Shown here: one piece after another, positions 22,945 to 33,467 of the stretch
Numbering within the stretch: the first letter of the stretch is position 1
How the letters are laid out: the number at the start of each line of letters is the position of its first letter
Assembly: GCA_963921195.1 (NCBI GenBank)
Contig: OY992540.1
Span: 57,916,844 to 57,980,843 of the forward strand
DNA length: 64,000 nucleotides
DNA from: Pegoplata infirma
Taxonomy: Eukaryota; Arthropoda; Insecta; Diptera; Anthomyiidae
Direction of reading: 5' to 3'
The notes under the pieces: model-generated
What the model was told of the DNA's origin: nothing
Database searches by the model: none
The model's input: the letters and a program-made list of their open reading frames with translations, nothing else
Program-made: the position numbers and the translations under genes

Positions 22945-25310
22945 TAGAGTGGATCGAATTTGGCTTTTTGGCGAATTTCGTTCCGGCTCACCGACAGATG
23001 TGTTGGAATAGATCTTAAAACAATGTGGTTAAATTTTCATGCAGATCGGTGGTCATCTTCCGCTGCCGAAATGACGTTGAAAATCCGCGATTTCTTAAAA
23101 AATTGTATTTATTTCAAAAATACGCCAAAATTACAAAAATCACCTAATCTTCTTTTTTATTTCAGTCAATCTTTTTAATTCGATCATATTTTCTTAGAAA
23201 AAAATTTCAGCTTAATAGGACATTGTTAACCCTTCGAAAACAGTTGCCGAAAATGACCCATTCATTTTGCCCTAAACTCAAAACCACAAAATTTAAAAAA
23301 GATTTTTTTTTTTATTTTAAGTTGCACAATCTAAAGTTTTTATTGCATTTATTTCAAGTATATATAAGTTCGTTTGACATAAAATTTTTTGAAAAAATAC
23401 GAGATTCTTAAACAGCGTGTGTAACGGTCTGTTTCCAGGACATTTTGGGAAAATTGCACTTTTTTTTAAAACTCAACATTTTTAGTTAAAAACTTTTCAT
23501 TTTACACCAGATTTATTATAAATTATAAAACTTAATATAGAAATGTTGGATTTTAAGAAATTCTTTAACCCTAAACAGCTTTGGGCCCTAAATGACCCAT
23601 GATGAACATGCATCTAGCAATAAACCGCTTTTGGTGTTCGACTAACCATTGGAAACATATTTTTTAATTAAAAATGGGAGCGTGAGTAAGGATGGGAGCG
23701 TGAGTAGAGATGGGAGCGTGAGTAGAGATGGGAGCGTGAGTGAATTCGACCAACTCACGCTTACAAAGAAAAAAAAAATTCTCACGCTAGAAATTTTTTA
23801 ATTTTGCATACATTTTACGCAGGATTACATGAGTGTCACATGTTAATCTCACTCAAGCTGAATTTGGACGTGTTTCATTTTTCCGTCACCATAAAAATCA
23901 TGCAAACTCACGAAATTTTACTCACGCTTAACAGTACAATTTTAAAAATAATATTTTTAATGCAAATGAAACAAAAAAGTTCAAATATCATTCAAATAGC
24001 ATCCCGCTTAAATGCACCCACCCTTAAAGCATTTTTCGTACTCACCATTAACCATTTATTTATATCTGACAAAAAAAGTAATTCACATTTAAATAAGAAT
24101 ATTGCTGAATAATTTAAATAGACTATTTACTTGCTCTATTTTGGCACTTAAGGGGATAATGCTTTCGGGGTGGGAGCATTTAAATGGGAAATAATATTTA
24201 AACTTGTTTAAAAAATATATATGAATCACTTTTTTATTTTGCATTAAAAATATAATTTGTACAAATGCACACGTGACACAAATTTCACGTGATTCACTCG
24301 TAAGCGTGAGTGAAATTTTGAGAGATTGCATGATTTTTAATGGTGACAGAAAAATAAAACACGTCAAAATATAGTTATGTTGAGTTTTCGTAAGCGTGAT
24401 TATAGCGTGAACGAGATTAATATGCTACAATCACGTGATCCTGCGTAAAATGTATGCAAACTTAAAAAATTTCCAGCGCGAAATTTTTTTTTCTTCGTGA
24501 GCGTGAGTTGCTCAAATTCACTCACGCTCTCATCTCCACTCACGTTCCCATCTTTACCACGCTCCCATTTTTAATGGAAAAAATATGTTCTCAATGGTTA
24601 GTCGCCCGCCACCCGCCAAAAGCGGTTTATTGCTAGATGCATTTGTTCATCATGGGTCATTTAGGGCCCAAAGCTGTTTAGGGTTAAAGAATTTCTTAAA
24701 ATCCAACATTTCTATATTAAGTTTTATAATTTATAATAAATCTGGTGTAAAATGAAAAGTTTTTAACTAAAAATGTTGAGTTTTTAAAAAAAAGTGCAAT
24801 TTTCCCAAAATGTCCTGGAAACAGACCGTTACACGCGCTGTTTAAGAATCTCGTATTTTTTCAAAAAATTTTTTGTCAAACGAACTTATATATACTTGAA
24901 ATAAATGCAATAAAAACTTTAGATTGGGCAACTTAAAATCAAAAAAAAAAAATCTTTTTTAAATTTTGTGGTTTTGAGTTTAGGGCAAAATGAATGGGTC
25001 ATTTTCGGCAACCGTTTTAGAGGGGTTAACAATGTCCTATTAAGCTGAAATTTTTTTCTAAGAAAATATGATCGAATTGAAAAGATTGACTGAAATAAAA
25101 AAGAAGATTAAGTGATTTTTGTAATTTTGGCAATTTTTTTAAATAAATACTATTTTTTATGAAATCGCGGATTTTCAACGTCATTTCGGCAGCGGAAGAT
25201 GACCACCGATTTGCATGAAAATTTAACCACATTGTTTTTAGGTCTATTCCAACACATCTGTTGGTGAGCCGGAACGATATTCGCCCAAAAGCCAAATTCG
25301 ATCCACCCTA
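22945..25310. mobile_element. 2.4-kb palindromic hAT-like element with 8-bp TSD ATGTCCAT
   Basis: The ends are TAGAGTGGATCGAATTTGGC and the complement of TAGGGTGGATCGAATTTGGC. ATGTCCAT flanks both (22,937-22,944; 25,311-25,318). The two arms of about 1.1 kb mirror each other over nearly their full length, for example CCGCTGCCGAAATGACG at 23,060 against CGTCATTTCGGCAGCGG at 25,181. The axis lies near 24,120. There is no transposase. Divergence between arms is low to moderate, with small indels. Confidence 0.85.
23676..23750. repeat. ~19-bp minisatellite inside the palindrome's left arm
   Basis: GATGGGAGCGTGAGTAGA-type units repeat four times in tandem. A decayed mirror of the same array lies in the right arm around 24,510-24,570. 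CGTGAGT words continue inward on both arms. Confidence 0.75.
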
Positions 25311-25728
25311 ATGTCCATGTACATGGCAATTCATAAAAAAAAACTGCAAACAAAAAGTAACAAAGTTAAAATTATTGTAATTAATCGCATGTAGTTTTTG
25401 TAGGAAATGCTACTGTTTATTGTTTTATGACTCAAAAATAAAATTTAAAAACAAAATTGTAATGTTTTACGATCACTTTGCTCATATGTACATGGATTGC
25501 TCATACATGGGACAGTTGCATATGGCACACGTCTTTTTTGCATTTCAAAAGACTTTATTTGGTCACTGAGTTTTACATGATTGTTTTTTTTTGCAGTATT
25601 AATTGTTTAATTACTTTTAATTATAACTTTATTTTGTAAAAAAAAAAATAATATATTTAAACCAATTTATAAATTTATACCTTTGGAAATCATTGATTTT
25701 GTTTTCCAAAGAAGTATTGGTTTGCATA

Positions 25729-26232
25729 CACAGAAAAAAAAATATTTCATTGTTAATACAATTTAAAATTTTAATTTAAACTAACAAACTTTGATTTTGT
25801 CAATACAACAAAGACTTTTGTAACTTTTGAAAAAAAAAAAAAATATGAATTATTTTCAATTAATCTCATTGTAGCATTAACAATTAAATTCATTACAAAG
25901 TTTGTAATAAATTAAGTTGAAAACATAACATGGGCTTAGTGTCATCATATTTAAAAAGAAATCTAAAAATAGAAAAAATTTAAGAATAGAAAAAAAACCC
26001 CAAAAAATAGAACCTGCATCTGGCATCGAACTGGCAACGTTCATCATACCCGTCGAACATACTACCATAGTATTATTCCTAATGCATGAGGAATAAACGT
26101 ATTGTACACATTGTAATATTAACAATAAATATAGTAATCAACAATATGATTCAATTAAAAAAGTTGTTGAACTTGAATTTCGTTGTTAACAATTTGTTTA
26201 GTTACTTTTGCTGTACGAATATTTTTTCTGTG
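25729..26232. mobile_element. TA-flanked MITE (CACAGAAAAAA termini)
   Basis: Starts CACAGAAAAAAAAATATT and ends AATATTTTTTCTGTG, with TA on both sides (25,727-25,728; 26,233-26,234). The 504-bp interior includes AT-rich inverted words (TTGTTAA/TTAACAA). A TGGCATCGAACTGGCAACG stretch near 26,020 resembles a tRNA TpsiC region on the minus strand. No transposase. Confidence 0.65.
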
Positions 26233-26609
26233 TACATAAGTTATGTGCTATTCATAATATTGTTATTGCTAATTTTTTTCTGCAATTTTTATCTTCAACC
26301 TACATACATGTATCATTGAGATCATAAATATGCAGTCCGGTGTTTTAGTTTTTGTTTTCTTCTGTTAATTTCATAAAATAATTTCTTAGGAATTTGGCTG
26401 GTTTTTTTTTGCAACTGCATTCTATCATAATTTTTATTTTTGAGACTGTTTGACTGGTGATTTTTAAGCATAGTGGTTTGAGAGTTGAAATATATGAACT
26501 AAATTTTGACACTTTCAGGTATCAAATCCTTAATCATCATATTAAAATAGGTTCATAACGTTAATGCTATATTAAAGTATAATTTTTTTTTAACTTCTGA
26601 TTTTTCTAA

Positions 26610-27173
26610 CAAGGGAAGTATCTCAACCCTTATGAACCGATTTGCATGACACGTAAAATATATATAAAAGAGACAATTCACAGGTTTGGGTGTCTCGGCT
26701 TATCGGTCATATCGGGGATTTAGTGGTTCAAAACATGGGTCAAAAAATGGCGAAAAAATCGTTTTTGGATTTTTTAGCCATTTTTTTCTATGAGAAGAAA
26801 GGCTTTTTTAATTCCTATCCAACGGTGGCATAACCTTGTAAAAGTTTGTTTTCGATAAATACTTTTTTCCTGAAAATATGTAAATTTTGGGGGGTATTTA
26901 TATGAAGACCTAGACCTCCGATGCACAGATAAATAAGAAATAATCTTTATTAAATTTAAGTCGACACGTATTTTTTCACTAGAGGATATTCCTGTTGGTT
27001 CGGGAGTTATCGAAATTTTCCCGGAGGTCCATATTGCTTTATAAGGGGACAACGAAATTATGAAACACTGATATGGCCGATAAGCCGAGACACCCCAGCC
27101 TTAAAATCGTCTCTTTTATATATATATTAATTTTTAGGCGAATCGGTTCATAAGGGTTGAGATACTTCCCTTG
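26610..27173. mobile_element. MITE with TAA TSD and ~100-bp inverted repeats
   Basis: The ends CAAGGGAAGTATCTCAACCC and the exact complement are flanked by TAA (26,607-26,609; 27,174-27,176). The inverted repeats extend inward through GAACCGATTTGC, a TATATATAAAAGAGAC block and GTGTCTCGGCTTATCGG. A 3-bp TWA duplication suggests PIF/Harbinger. The middle, about 350 bp, is non-coding. Confidence 0.7.
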
Positions 27174-27684
27174 TAAGTATGTGGACAAATTTGTATTCTC
27201 CTAAGCTTAAAATGTATGTGGTAAAATATTGAGGCCCGAAAACCAGAGTTTAGAAATTTTTTACCATTTAAAAAAATATTTTAAAAAAAATGTCTTCCGA
27301 AACATCATATTACCATTTTTGATGCGCTGAACATAAATATCATACAAAATTTTAAATCGGTCAAACAGGTTTAAAATTTGCAAAAAAAATTATCACGAAA
27401 AAAAATGTTCCTACATGCAAGAAATTTTTAGAAAAAAATCTGCAGGTTTTTGTATTTTGTTTTTTTATTTAACGAATGTGCTATATTTTGCGCAGCTTTT
27501 AAGACCAATTTAGCTTTAAAGAAAAAATATAAAAAATTTAAGTACATTTTTCCATCTTCAAAATGCAACGCTGCACCAAAATTACTCCATGGAAATTTTA
27601 TTAATATTTTCCTGGAATGTCATTGCACAACTTTTGGCGTAAATTTTTTAAAAACAAAGAAAAAATGTTTTTCAAAATGCACTG

Positions 27685-28241
27685 CACAGAAAAAAATAAA
27701 AAAAATATTTGAGTAAATTTTTAATACTATTGAGTAAAAAATTACTCAATTTTGCACCAGTAAACGATTTAATAGTATTGAGTAAATTTTTAATACAAAT
27801 TTATTAAATTTTTGAAAAAAAAAAAATGAGTAAATTTTTAATTGACACAATTAAAAAATTATTCAAAATTGATCTATTTATTTTTTTAAGTTTAAAAAAG
27901 TTTTAAATTTTTTTACAAAAAAAAAAACAAAAAACTTGTTTTTTCAAACTTTACCAAACATATTTATGTCTCAAAAACAAAGGGAAATTTTATAAAAATG
28001 ATTACAAACTTTCATATACATACACAAAAAACTATAAACTAAACGAGAATTCAAAAAAACTATGAGAGTTTAAAAAAAAAATAAAAAAAGCTACTAAATT
28101 TTTATTAAATTATTTACTTAAATTGTTTTTAAAATTTTTAAGTAAATTTTCAATTGAGTCAATTAAAAAATTACTCAATTTTTGTTTTCAAATTTAAACA
28201 AGTGATTACTCAAATTTGTTTCCTGCATATTTTTTTCTGTG
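27685..28241. mobile_element. MITE with CACAGAAAAAAATA termini, complete copy
   Basis: Starts CACAGAAAAAAATAAAAAA and ends TATTTTTTTCTGTG. The first ~340 bp match 37,254-37,580 closely (GAGTAAATTTTTAATACTAT, GCACCAGTAAACGATTTAAT). The flanking dinucleotides are TG and TA, so the TSD is not exact. Interior words GAGTAAATTTTTAAT / ATTAAAAATTTACTC give internal symmetry. Confidence 0.65.
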
Positions 28242-28342
28242 TACCTTTCAAATGTTTTTTTTTTTTAATAATGAAAATAATATTAAAATAAATAAAACTA
28301 TTGAATAAATATATTAAAAAAATATAAAAAAATAAAAACAAA

Positions 28343-28400
28343 AAAATCCTGCCCTGGCTGGGATTTGAACCCACGGATCCCCAGCTATAGTATTTGTTGT
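28343..28400 (-). tRNA. tRNA-like 3' half (pseudo-tRNA or SINE head)
   Basis: On the minus strand the sequence reads GGATCCGTGGGTTCAAATCC, then CAGCCAGGGCAGG and a T-run. GGTTCAAATCC fits a polymerase III B box and TpsiC loop, and the following bases could be a 3' acceptor strand. No convincing D arm or A box was found upstream, so this is a fragment, not a functional tRNA. Confidence 0.4.
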
Positions 28401-28876
28401 CGGCAGCGAAAATTAATTCGACACGTATTTTTTTTTAGCGGCCCAAACTCATTTTGTGGGAAATTTACCTTTTTCATTTTTTTACGATTTACCCCTATTT
28501 AAACAAATTTAATATAGGCATGTGTGGTATCAATTTAAATGTATTAAAAATACCTATCTCGTGGTGCTAACCAAGAACAATATATATAAGAGGATATTCA
28601 ATGTTCTGACGCCAAAATAAGTTTGGCGTCTTGGCGTCTTGGCGTTTCTTACATAGGCCAAAATGAAAGGGTGTCAGGTGTTTTTTGCGGGAAAAAACGG
28701 GAGTTGGTTGTATCCAACAGTTGCGCATCTCATAAAATTGAGATTTTACAGCGAAAAAATTATATTAAAACTTTAAAAAATTAAAAAAAATTATGAAACA
28801 ATTAAGAAAAAATTTTACCAATAAAAAAAAATAAGAAAATTAAGAAAAAAAAAAATTCCCAAAATATTTTATTTTC

Positions 28877-30930
28877 AACTAGCTGTTTTGCACCCGGCGT
28901 TGCCCGGGTTGAAAAAAATATTATATAATGAAGGATAGTTTGTAATGCCCTAAGGTTCCATCCTCGGTTAGCACTACATCTGGTGAAAATTTAAATTTCG
29001 CATCATTTTACAACACCTCTGTCCGATCGCGCGCTGATATGGCCCATTAGACTGGCATTTTTTTCTCAACTTTCGATTTTCCCAAGTGTCCGGGCAAATT
29101 TTTATTGTCCTAGGTCTAAAACTTATGTGGTACAAATTTGAGGTCAATCGGATTAAATTAACCCGTGGCGCCCGGCGGTCAAAGTTTTTGATTTTTTAAA
29201 AATTAAAAAAAAAAAAAAAAAAAATTAAATTTCTCTCGACACATCATATTTGTTAATTTTGATGCGGTGAGCACGAATATCAAGTAAGTACTATATGTGG
29301 TGAAAGTTTTGTTAAAGTCAGTTTAGGCACTTAAGTGTTATTACGGAACAGACAGAAAAAAACTTTCAGTGTGGTGCAAAGGGTCGTGACAACTTACACC
29401 CCGTGGTCGAAACGCGCTCTATTATGGTTTATAGTTCCCGCTTCGGAAGTAATATATGTGGTGAAAATTCCACTAAAATCGGTTAAGCCGTTTAAACATG
29501 ATTATGGAACAGGCAGAAATAACTTTCAATGTAATACAAAAGAGCGTGGGATTTTACTCCCCTTTGTTCCCGCCTCGGTTAGTACTATCTGTGGTGGAAA
29601 TTTTTTCAAAATCAGTTTAGCCGAATAAGCGTGATTGTGAAAAAGGCAGAAAGGAGGCGTAATAAATTAAACAGGGCATGTCATTTTATGCCCCTTTGTC
29701 CGATCGCTCATTTTATGTTCCATAGTTCCCGCCTCGTTTAGTACTATCTGTTGAGAAAATTTCATGGTTCAGCCGTTGACGCGTCATTGCGGAACTGACA
29801 GAAACAACTTTTACTATAGTACAAAAGAGCATTGCAACTAATGCCTCTTTGTCCAAACGCGCTTTATTAAGGCAGTCAAAAATAATTTAAAATTAATACA
29901 AAGGAGCGGCATTTTAAAACCTCTTTGCCCAATAACGTGCTGATATGGCATATTGTTCCCACTTCGGTTAGTACTATCTGTGTTGAAAATTTTAATAAAA
30001 TCGGTTCAGACGTTTAAGAGTGATTACGGAACTGGCAGAAATTACTTTCAATGTAATACAAAGGGGCGTGGACTTTTAAGCCCATCCGTCAGAGCGCCCT
30101 CCTATTATAACCTATAGTGGCAGCCTGGATTAGCACTATGTGTGGAGAAATTTTCATTAAAATCGGTTCAGATGTTTAACCGTGATAACGGAACAGGTAG
30201 AAATAACTTTTAATGTAATACAAAGGGGCGTGGCATTTCCGCCCCTTTGTCTGATCGGCGTCCTGTTATGAACTATATTTCCCGCTTGGATTAGTACTAT
30301 GTGTGGTGAAAATTTCTTTAAAATCGGTTCAGCAGTTTAAGCGTAATTGCTGAAAAGGCAGAAATAAAGTTCAATATAATACAAAGGGGCGTGTCATTTT
30401 ACGCCCACTTGGCCGATCGGTCTCTTTTATGTCCTATAGTTCCCGTCTCGGTTAGTTTAATCTGTGGTGAAGATTTCATGTAAATCGGTTCAGCCGTTTA
30501 TACTTGATTGTGGACAGACAGACAGAAAAACCAAAGGATGCCACTCCCCATTGTAAGGATCTTATATTTACAAAAAGTGGGCGTAAAAAGAGGCATGGCT
30601 TCCAATCAATATGCGGGATGGCATATATTTCCTTGCAAAAAACGCCCTATTAGTATGCCAAATTGAATGCTTATCGGTAACAAACATCCAAATATAGGAA
30701 CAACAACCAAATATATTGAAAAATCTGAAATTCACAAAAAGTGGGCGTAAATGGAGGCGGGGCATCCAATCGAGATGCCTTTGGTTCCATTTTTCATTCC
30801 AGGAAACGTACTATATACGTGCCAAATTTCATTTCAATCCGTTCAGTAGTTTTCTTCTGAAAGCGACACAAACAAACAAACATACAAACAAACAAACTAA
30901 CATGTCATTTTTATATATATATAAGGATTT
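28877..30930 (+). repeat. nested repeat module beginning AACTAGCTGTTTTGCACCC
   Basis: It starts with AACTAGCTGTTTTGCACCC and GGCGTTGCCCGGGTTG. It ends with a CCAAATTTCATTTCAATCC block, a (CAAA)n-like tract near 30,870-30,900 and TATATATATAAGGAT. This resembles modules common in arthropod genomes (CTAGCTG..GCCCG..., ..TTCAGTAGTTTT..). I do not assign it to a class. It lies exactly between the two arms of the surrounding foldback. Confidence 0.55.
29296..30530 (+). repeat. tandem array of about eight ~160-bp units
   Basis: Each unit carries TGTGGTGAAAATTTC, AAAATCGGTTCAGCCGTTTA, GGAACAGGCAGAAATAACTT, AATACAAAGGGGCGTG, CCCCTTTGTCCGATCG and CCCGCCTCGGTTAGTACTAT in that order. Units start near 29,296, 29,458, 29,589 and onward to about 30,470. 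Copies differ by substitutions and short deletions. Local frames stay open over one or two units by chance; not a gene. Confidence 0.75.
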
Positions 30931-31354
30931 TTAATTTTTTTATGGAAAAGTTATTTGTTAATTTGTTCTCATTTTTTTTTTTTTTTAATTTTTTAAAGTT
31001 TTAATATAATTTTTTCGCTGTAAAATCTCAATTTTATGAGATGCGCAACTGTTGGATACAACCAACTCCCGTTTTTTTCCCGCAAAAAACACCTGACACC
31101 CTTTCATTTTGGCCTATGTAAGAAACGCCAAGACGCCAAACTTATTTTGGCGTCAGAACATTGAATATCCTCTTCTATATATTGTTCTTGGTGCTAACAA
31201 CCGGCCAAAGAAAATAATATTTTTTAACTTATTAACAAAGATATCCAAAAATTTTGGTATTTTACTCAATATGACGAAAAGTTGTGCATGTTTGGACACG
31301 TTCTTAACCCACGTAGATAGGTTTTCCAAAGACCTTTCATTTGGTATGTAACAA

Positions 31355-32427
31355 CCCAGCAGAAATAAATCGAGATTTTGGCGACACAGCATCTGTTTAT
31401 AGCATACCGTAGCGCATCCAAAGAGCGCTCTTAGGGATGCAGTAAAAGGAAGGGGAAAAAATTTTAATTTTTTTTTAAGATTTTTTATATAAAACTTATA
31501 ATGTGTAATTATTTTTTGATAAAATTTCACACTTGCTTTCCTTTTTAATATTTTTAACACTTTTTGAATAAAAAAACATGAGTTTTAGACAAAGACACAT
31601 GATTTGACTGCATCATTATTGCGCATTAATCAGCGCTGCAAAGAGCACTTCAATCATAGCATCTTTGACCGCTGTTCCCAAAAAAAATCCCATAAAAAAT
31701 GTGAAAATGAAAATTTCCGATATTTTTTTGATGTTCACTTCCGATTTTTTTTTTCATTTTGTTTCACATAAATAAAGTTTTGTAAAGTAAAACGCAAGGT
31801 TGGCAATCGATACCCACCCAGAATAACGGTATTTGGCTATTGTACCGCAACCAATAAAGATATGGACATTTTTAAAAGCGATTATGAAAGTCGATGAAAT
31901 TTCTGGTATTTTTGATGTGTTACTTCGTGTTTGTACCGGTTGCTTTTCGAAATATGGGCCAATACCTTTATAATACCGTTTGAAACGGTATTTTATAGGT
32001 ATTGGCCTATAAACCGAAAATGAACCGTTACAAACACGAAGTAACACATCAAAAATACCAGAAATTTCATCGACTTTAATAATTGCCTTTAAAAATGTCC
32101 ATATCTTTATTAGTTGCGATACAATAGCCAAATGCCGTTATTCTGGGTGTGTATCGATTGCCAATCTTGGTAAAACGAATGAATTTTTTTGTTATATTTT
32201 TTTAAATTTTACAGCATTTACAGCATCTTTATTCTGCTTAAATCAGCGCGCTAAAGACACGTGATTTCAGCGCATCTAAAGAGCGCAGTTTCTGTGTATC
32301 CAACTAGCGCTCTAAAGTGGGACATCGCCTTAGAGAATCATGCATGAATTCAGCGCAATTGGATGCGCTCCTTTACTCAAGTTCCCCTTCCAAAAGCTGC
32401 TGAACGTTCAGCAAAATTTCTGCTGGG
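31355..32427. mobile_element. foldback element with CCCAGCAGAAAT ends
   Basis: The ends CCCAGCAGAAATAAATC and the complement of CCCAGCAGAAATTTTGC bound a 1,073-bp element with subterminal GCGCATC/GAGCGCT words in mirrored order (about 31,410-31,440 against 32,270-32,310). It is interrupted by the complete MITE at 31,795-32,169. No TSD was found next to the ends as drawn. Confidence 0.6.
31795..32169. mobile_element. hAT-like palindromic MITE with 8-bp TSD GTAAAACG
   Basis: Ends CAAGGTTGGCAATCGATAC and the complement of CAAGATTGGCAATCGATAC are flanked by GTAAAACG (31,787-31,794; 32,170-32,177). The 375 bp are almost a single hairpin with arms of about 180 bp, for example AAATTTCTGGTATTTTTGAT mirrored around 32,050. 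Non-coding. Confidence 0.85.
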
Positions 32428-32859
32428 AAGACTAGGTTTCTTTGTATAATATAGGAGATAAACGAAAAAACTGAAAAATGGCCTTGTCTTCCCCCCTCCT
32501 GTTTACCCCCTAAATATGAATTTGGGCCGCTAAAAAAATACGTGTATATTTATTTTTTCTGATCTACAAAATAAAACCAATTCCATAAAGATCTGCGGGT
32601 GACACTAGGGAGACTTCCCTTGTTAGTTAGATAACGTTAAACGTTTGTTAATGTGTATATGTAAAGACTCAACATTTTTTGTTATATACATACACATTTG
32701 CATATGGGGGTTTGTAGTCACACACATTTTATTATTTTACAATATCCCTCTCTTTCCCTCTCACAGCTTCTAGCAGAGCATAGTTACACACAAATTTAGC
32801 GTCATATTTAGCACACAACAAACAAAACGGGTTTTATTTGTTATTATTTGTTGAAACTC

Positions 32860-32930
32860 TGTAGACAAGTGGCTAGAGGCTTAACCCAACAAACAAGAGG
32901 TCCGGCGTTCAAATCTTGGTGGATACGAAA
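32860..32930 (+). tRNA. tRNA-like sequence with A- and B-box-like words
   Basis: TAGACAAGTGGCTAGAGG resembles a D-arm/A box, and GGCGTTCAAATCTTGG, 31 bases later, resembles a TpsiC arm/B box. A GATACG..poly(A) follows. Stem complementarity is weak, so this is a pseudo-tRNA or the head of a tRNA-derived SINE rather than a working gene. Confidence 0.4.
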
Positions 32931-32983
32931 AAAAATGTAAGTTTTTAAAAATTAGGAAATAACAAACAATTATTGTCATTGAT

Positions 32984-33355
32984 ATGCTTATCAATGACAA
33001 TAGGGTATCCAACTCTATTGACTCATTGGAGCATCGTCGGAATGTGGGTTGTGTGACTCTATTCTATCGATATTACCATGGAAAGTGTTCCGCTGAGATA
33101 AGTGAGCTTATCCCTATAGCCCGAGTTTTTGTTCGCAACACTCGGTTGTCTAGTAGATCACATCCATTTGTTGTCGATTGTCCAGTTGATCGCACATCGC
33201 ATTACAGAGAAGGTTCGTTTATCAGTCGTACTAGCCGTTTGTGGAAAAATCTTCCAGCGGAGGTCTTCCCAGCTTCTTTCAATGTAGATAAATTCAAGTC
33301 AAATCTCCACAAACACTACTCCCTCTTTCCTCCTCCTCACAACCTATTTTCCTGA
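32984..33355 (+). pseudogene. jockey-clade LINE ORF2 C-terminal fragment
   Basis: A 123-codon frame reads SIDSLEHRRNVGCVTLFYRY near its start and FISRTSRLWKNLPAEVFPAS further on. These are hallmarks of the C terminus of jockey/X/BS-type LINE ORF2 (usual form SLxxRRxVASLxLFYRYYxG ... SRLWNSLPxxVFP). The RT core is absent, so the element is strongly 5' truncated. The apparent start codon lies inside the hairpin at 32,971-33,002 and is not a real start. The fragment itself has no internal stop. Confidence 0.75.
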
Positions 33356-33427
33356 TATCAACACAATGCATTGCATTAGTAGGGGCATCCCCTGAGTGTT
33401 GGTTCAACGTAAAAAAAAAAAAAAAAA
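33000..33427 (+). mobile_element. 5'-truncated jockey-type LINE with poly(A) tail
   Basis: The coding remnant ends with TGA at 33,353-33,355. About 55 bases of 3' UTR follow, then a 17-A run at 33,411-33,427. This is the normal structure of a truncated non-LTR insertion. A matching target duplication was not found on inspection. Confidence 0.65.
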
Positions 33428-33467
33428 TCTTTTCATCAATATGACGAAGCTTTTTCTTTGAGTATGG

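Larger units (their letters stand above)
28572..31190. mobile_element. hAT- or P-like foldback with 8-bp TSD GTGCTAAC
   Basis: Ends CAAGAACAATATATA and its complement are flanked by GTGCTAAC (28,564-28,571; 31,191-31,198). The inverted arms run about 230-290 bp, sharing GAGGATATTCAATGTTCTGA, CGCCAAGACGCC, GGTGTCAGGTG-type and ATCTCAATTTTATGAGATGC words. The interior is occupied by the repeat module at 28,877-30,930. An 8-bp TSD fits hAT or P superfamilies. No transposase. Confidence 0.8.
28423..32550. repeat. outer inverted pair around two foldback elements
   Basis: CACGTATTTTTTTTTAGCGG at 28,423, followed by CCCAAACTCATTTTG, is mirrored by CAAATTCATATTT-type sequence and CCGCTAAAAAAATACGTG ending near 32,550. 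The pair encloses the foldbacks at 28,572-31,190 and 31,355-32,427. It may be the ends of an older element into which both inserted. Only about 40 bp of each arm is obvious. Confidence 0.4.

Noticed and set aside
28343..28400. A functional tRNA gene
   Set aside because: Only the TpsiC and possible acceptor 3' strand are visible; no D arm, no paired acceptor.
31153..31560. 135-codon minus-strand frame as a gene
   Set aside because: It begins inside the arm of a foldback element and runs into another element, so it is a frame across repeat DNA.
31754..32131. 125-codon minus-strand frame as a gene
   Set aside because: It is a translation of the palindromic MITE at 31,795-32,169.
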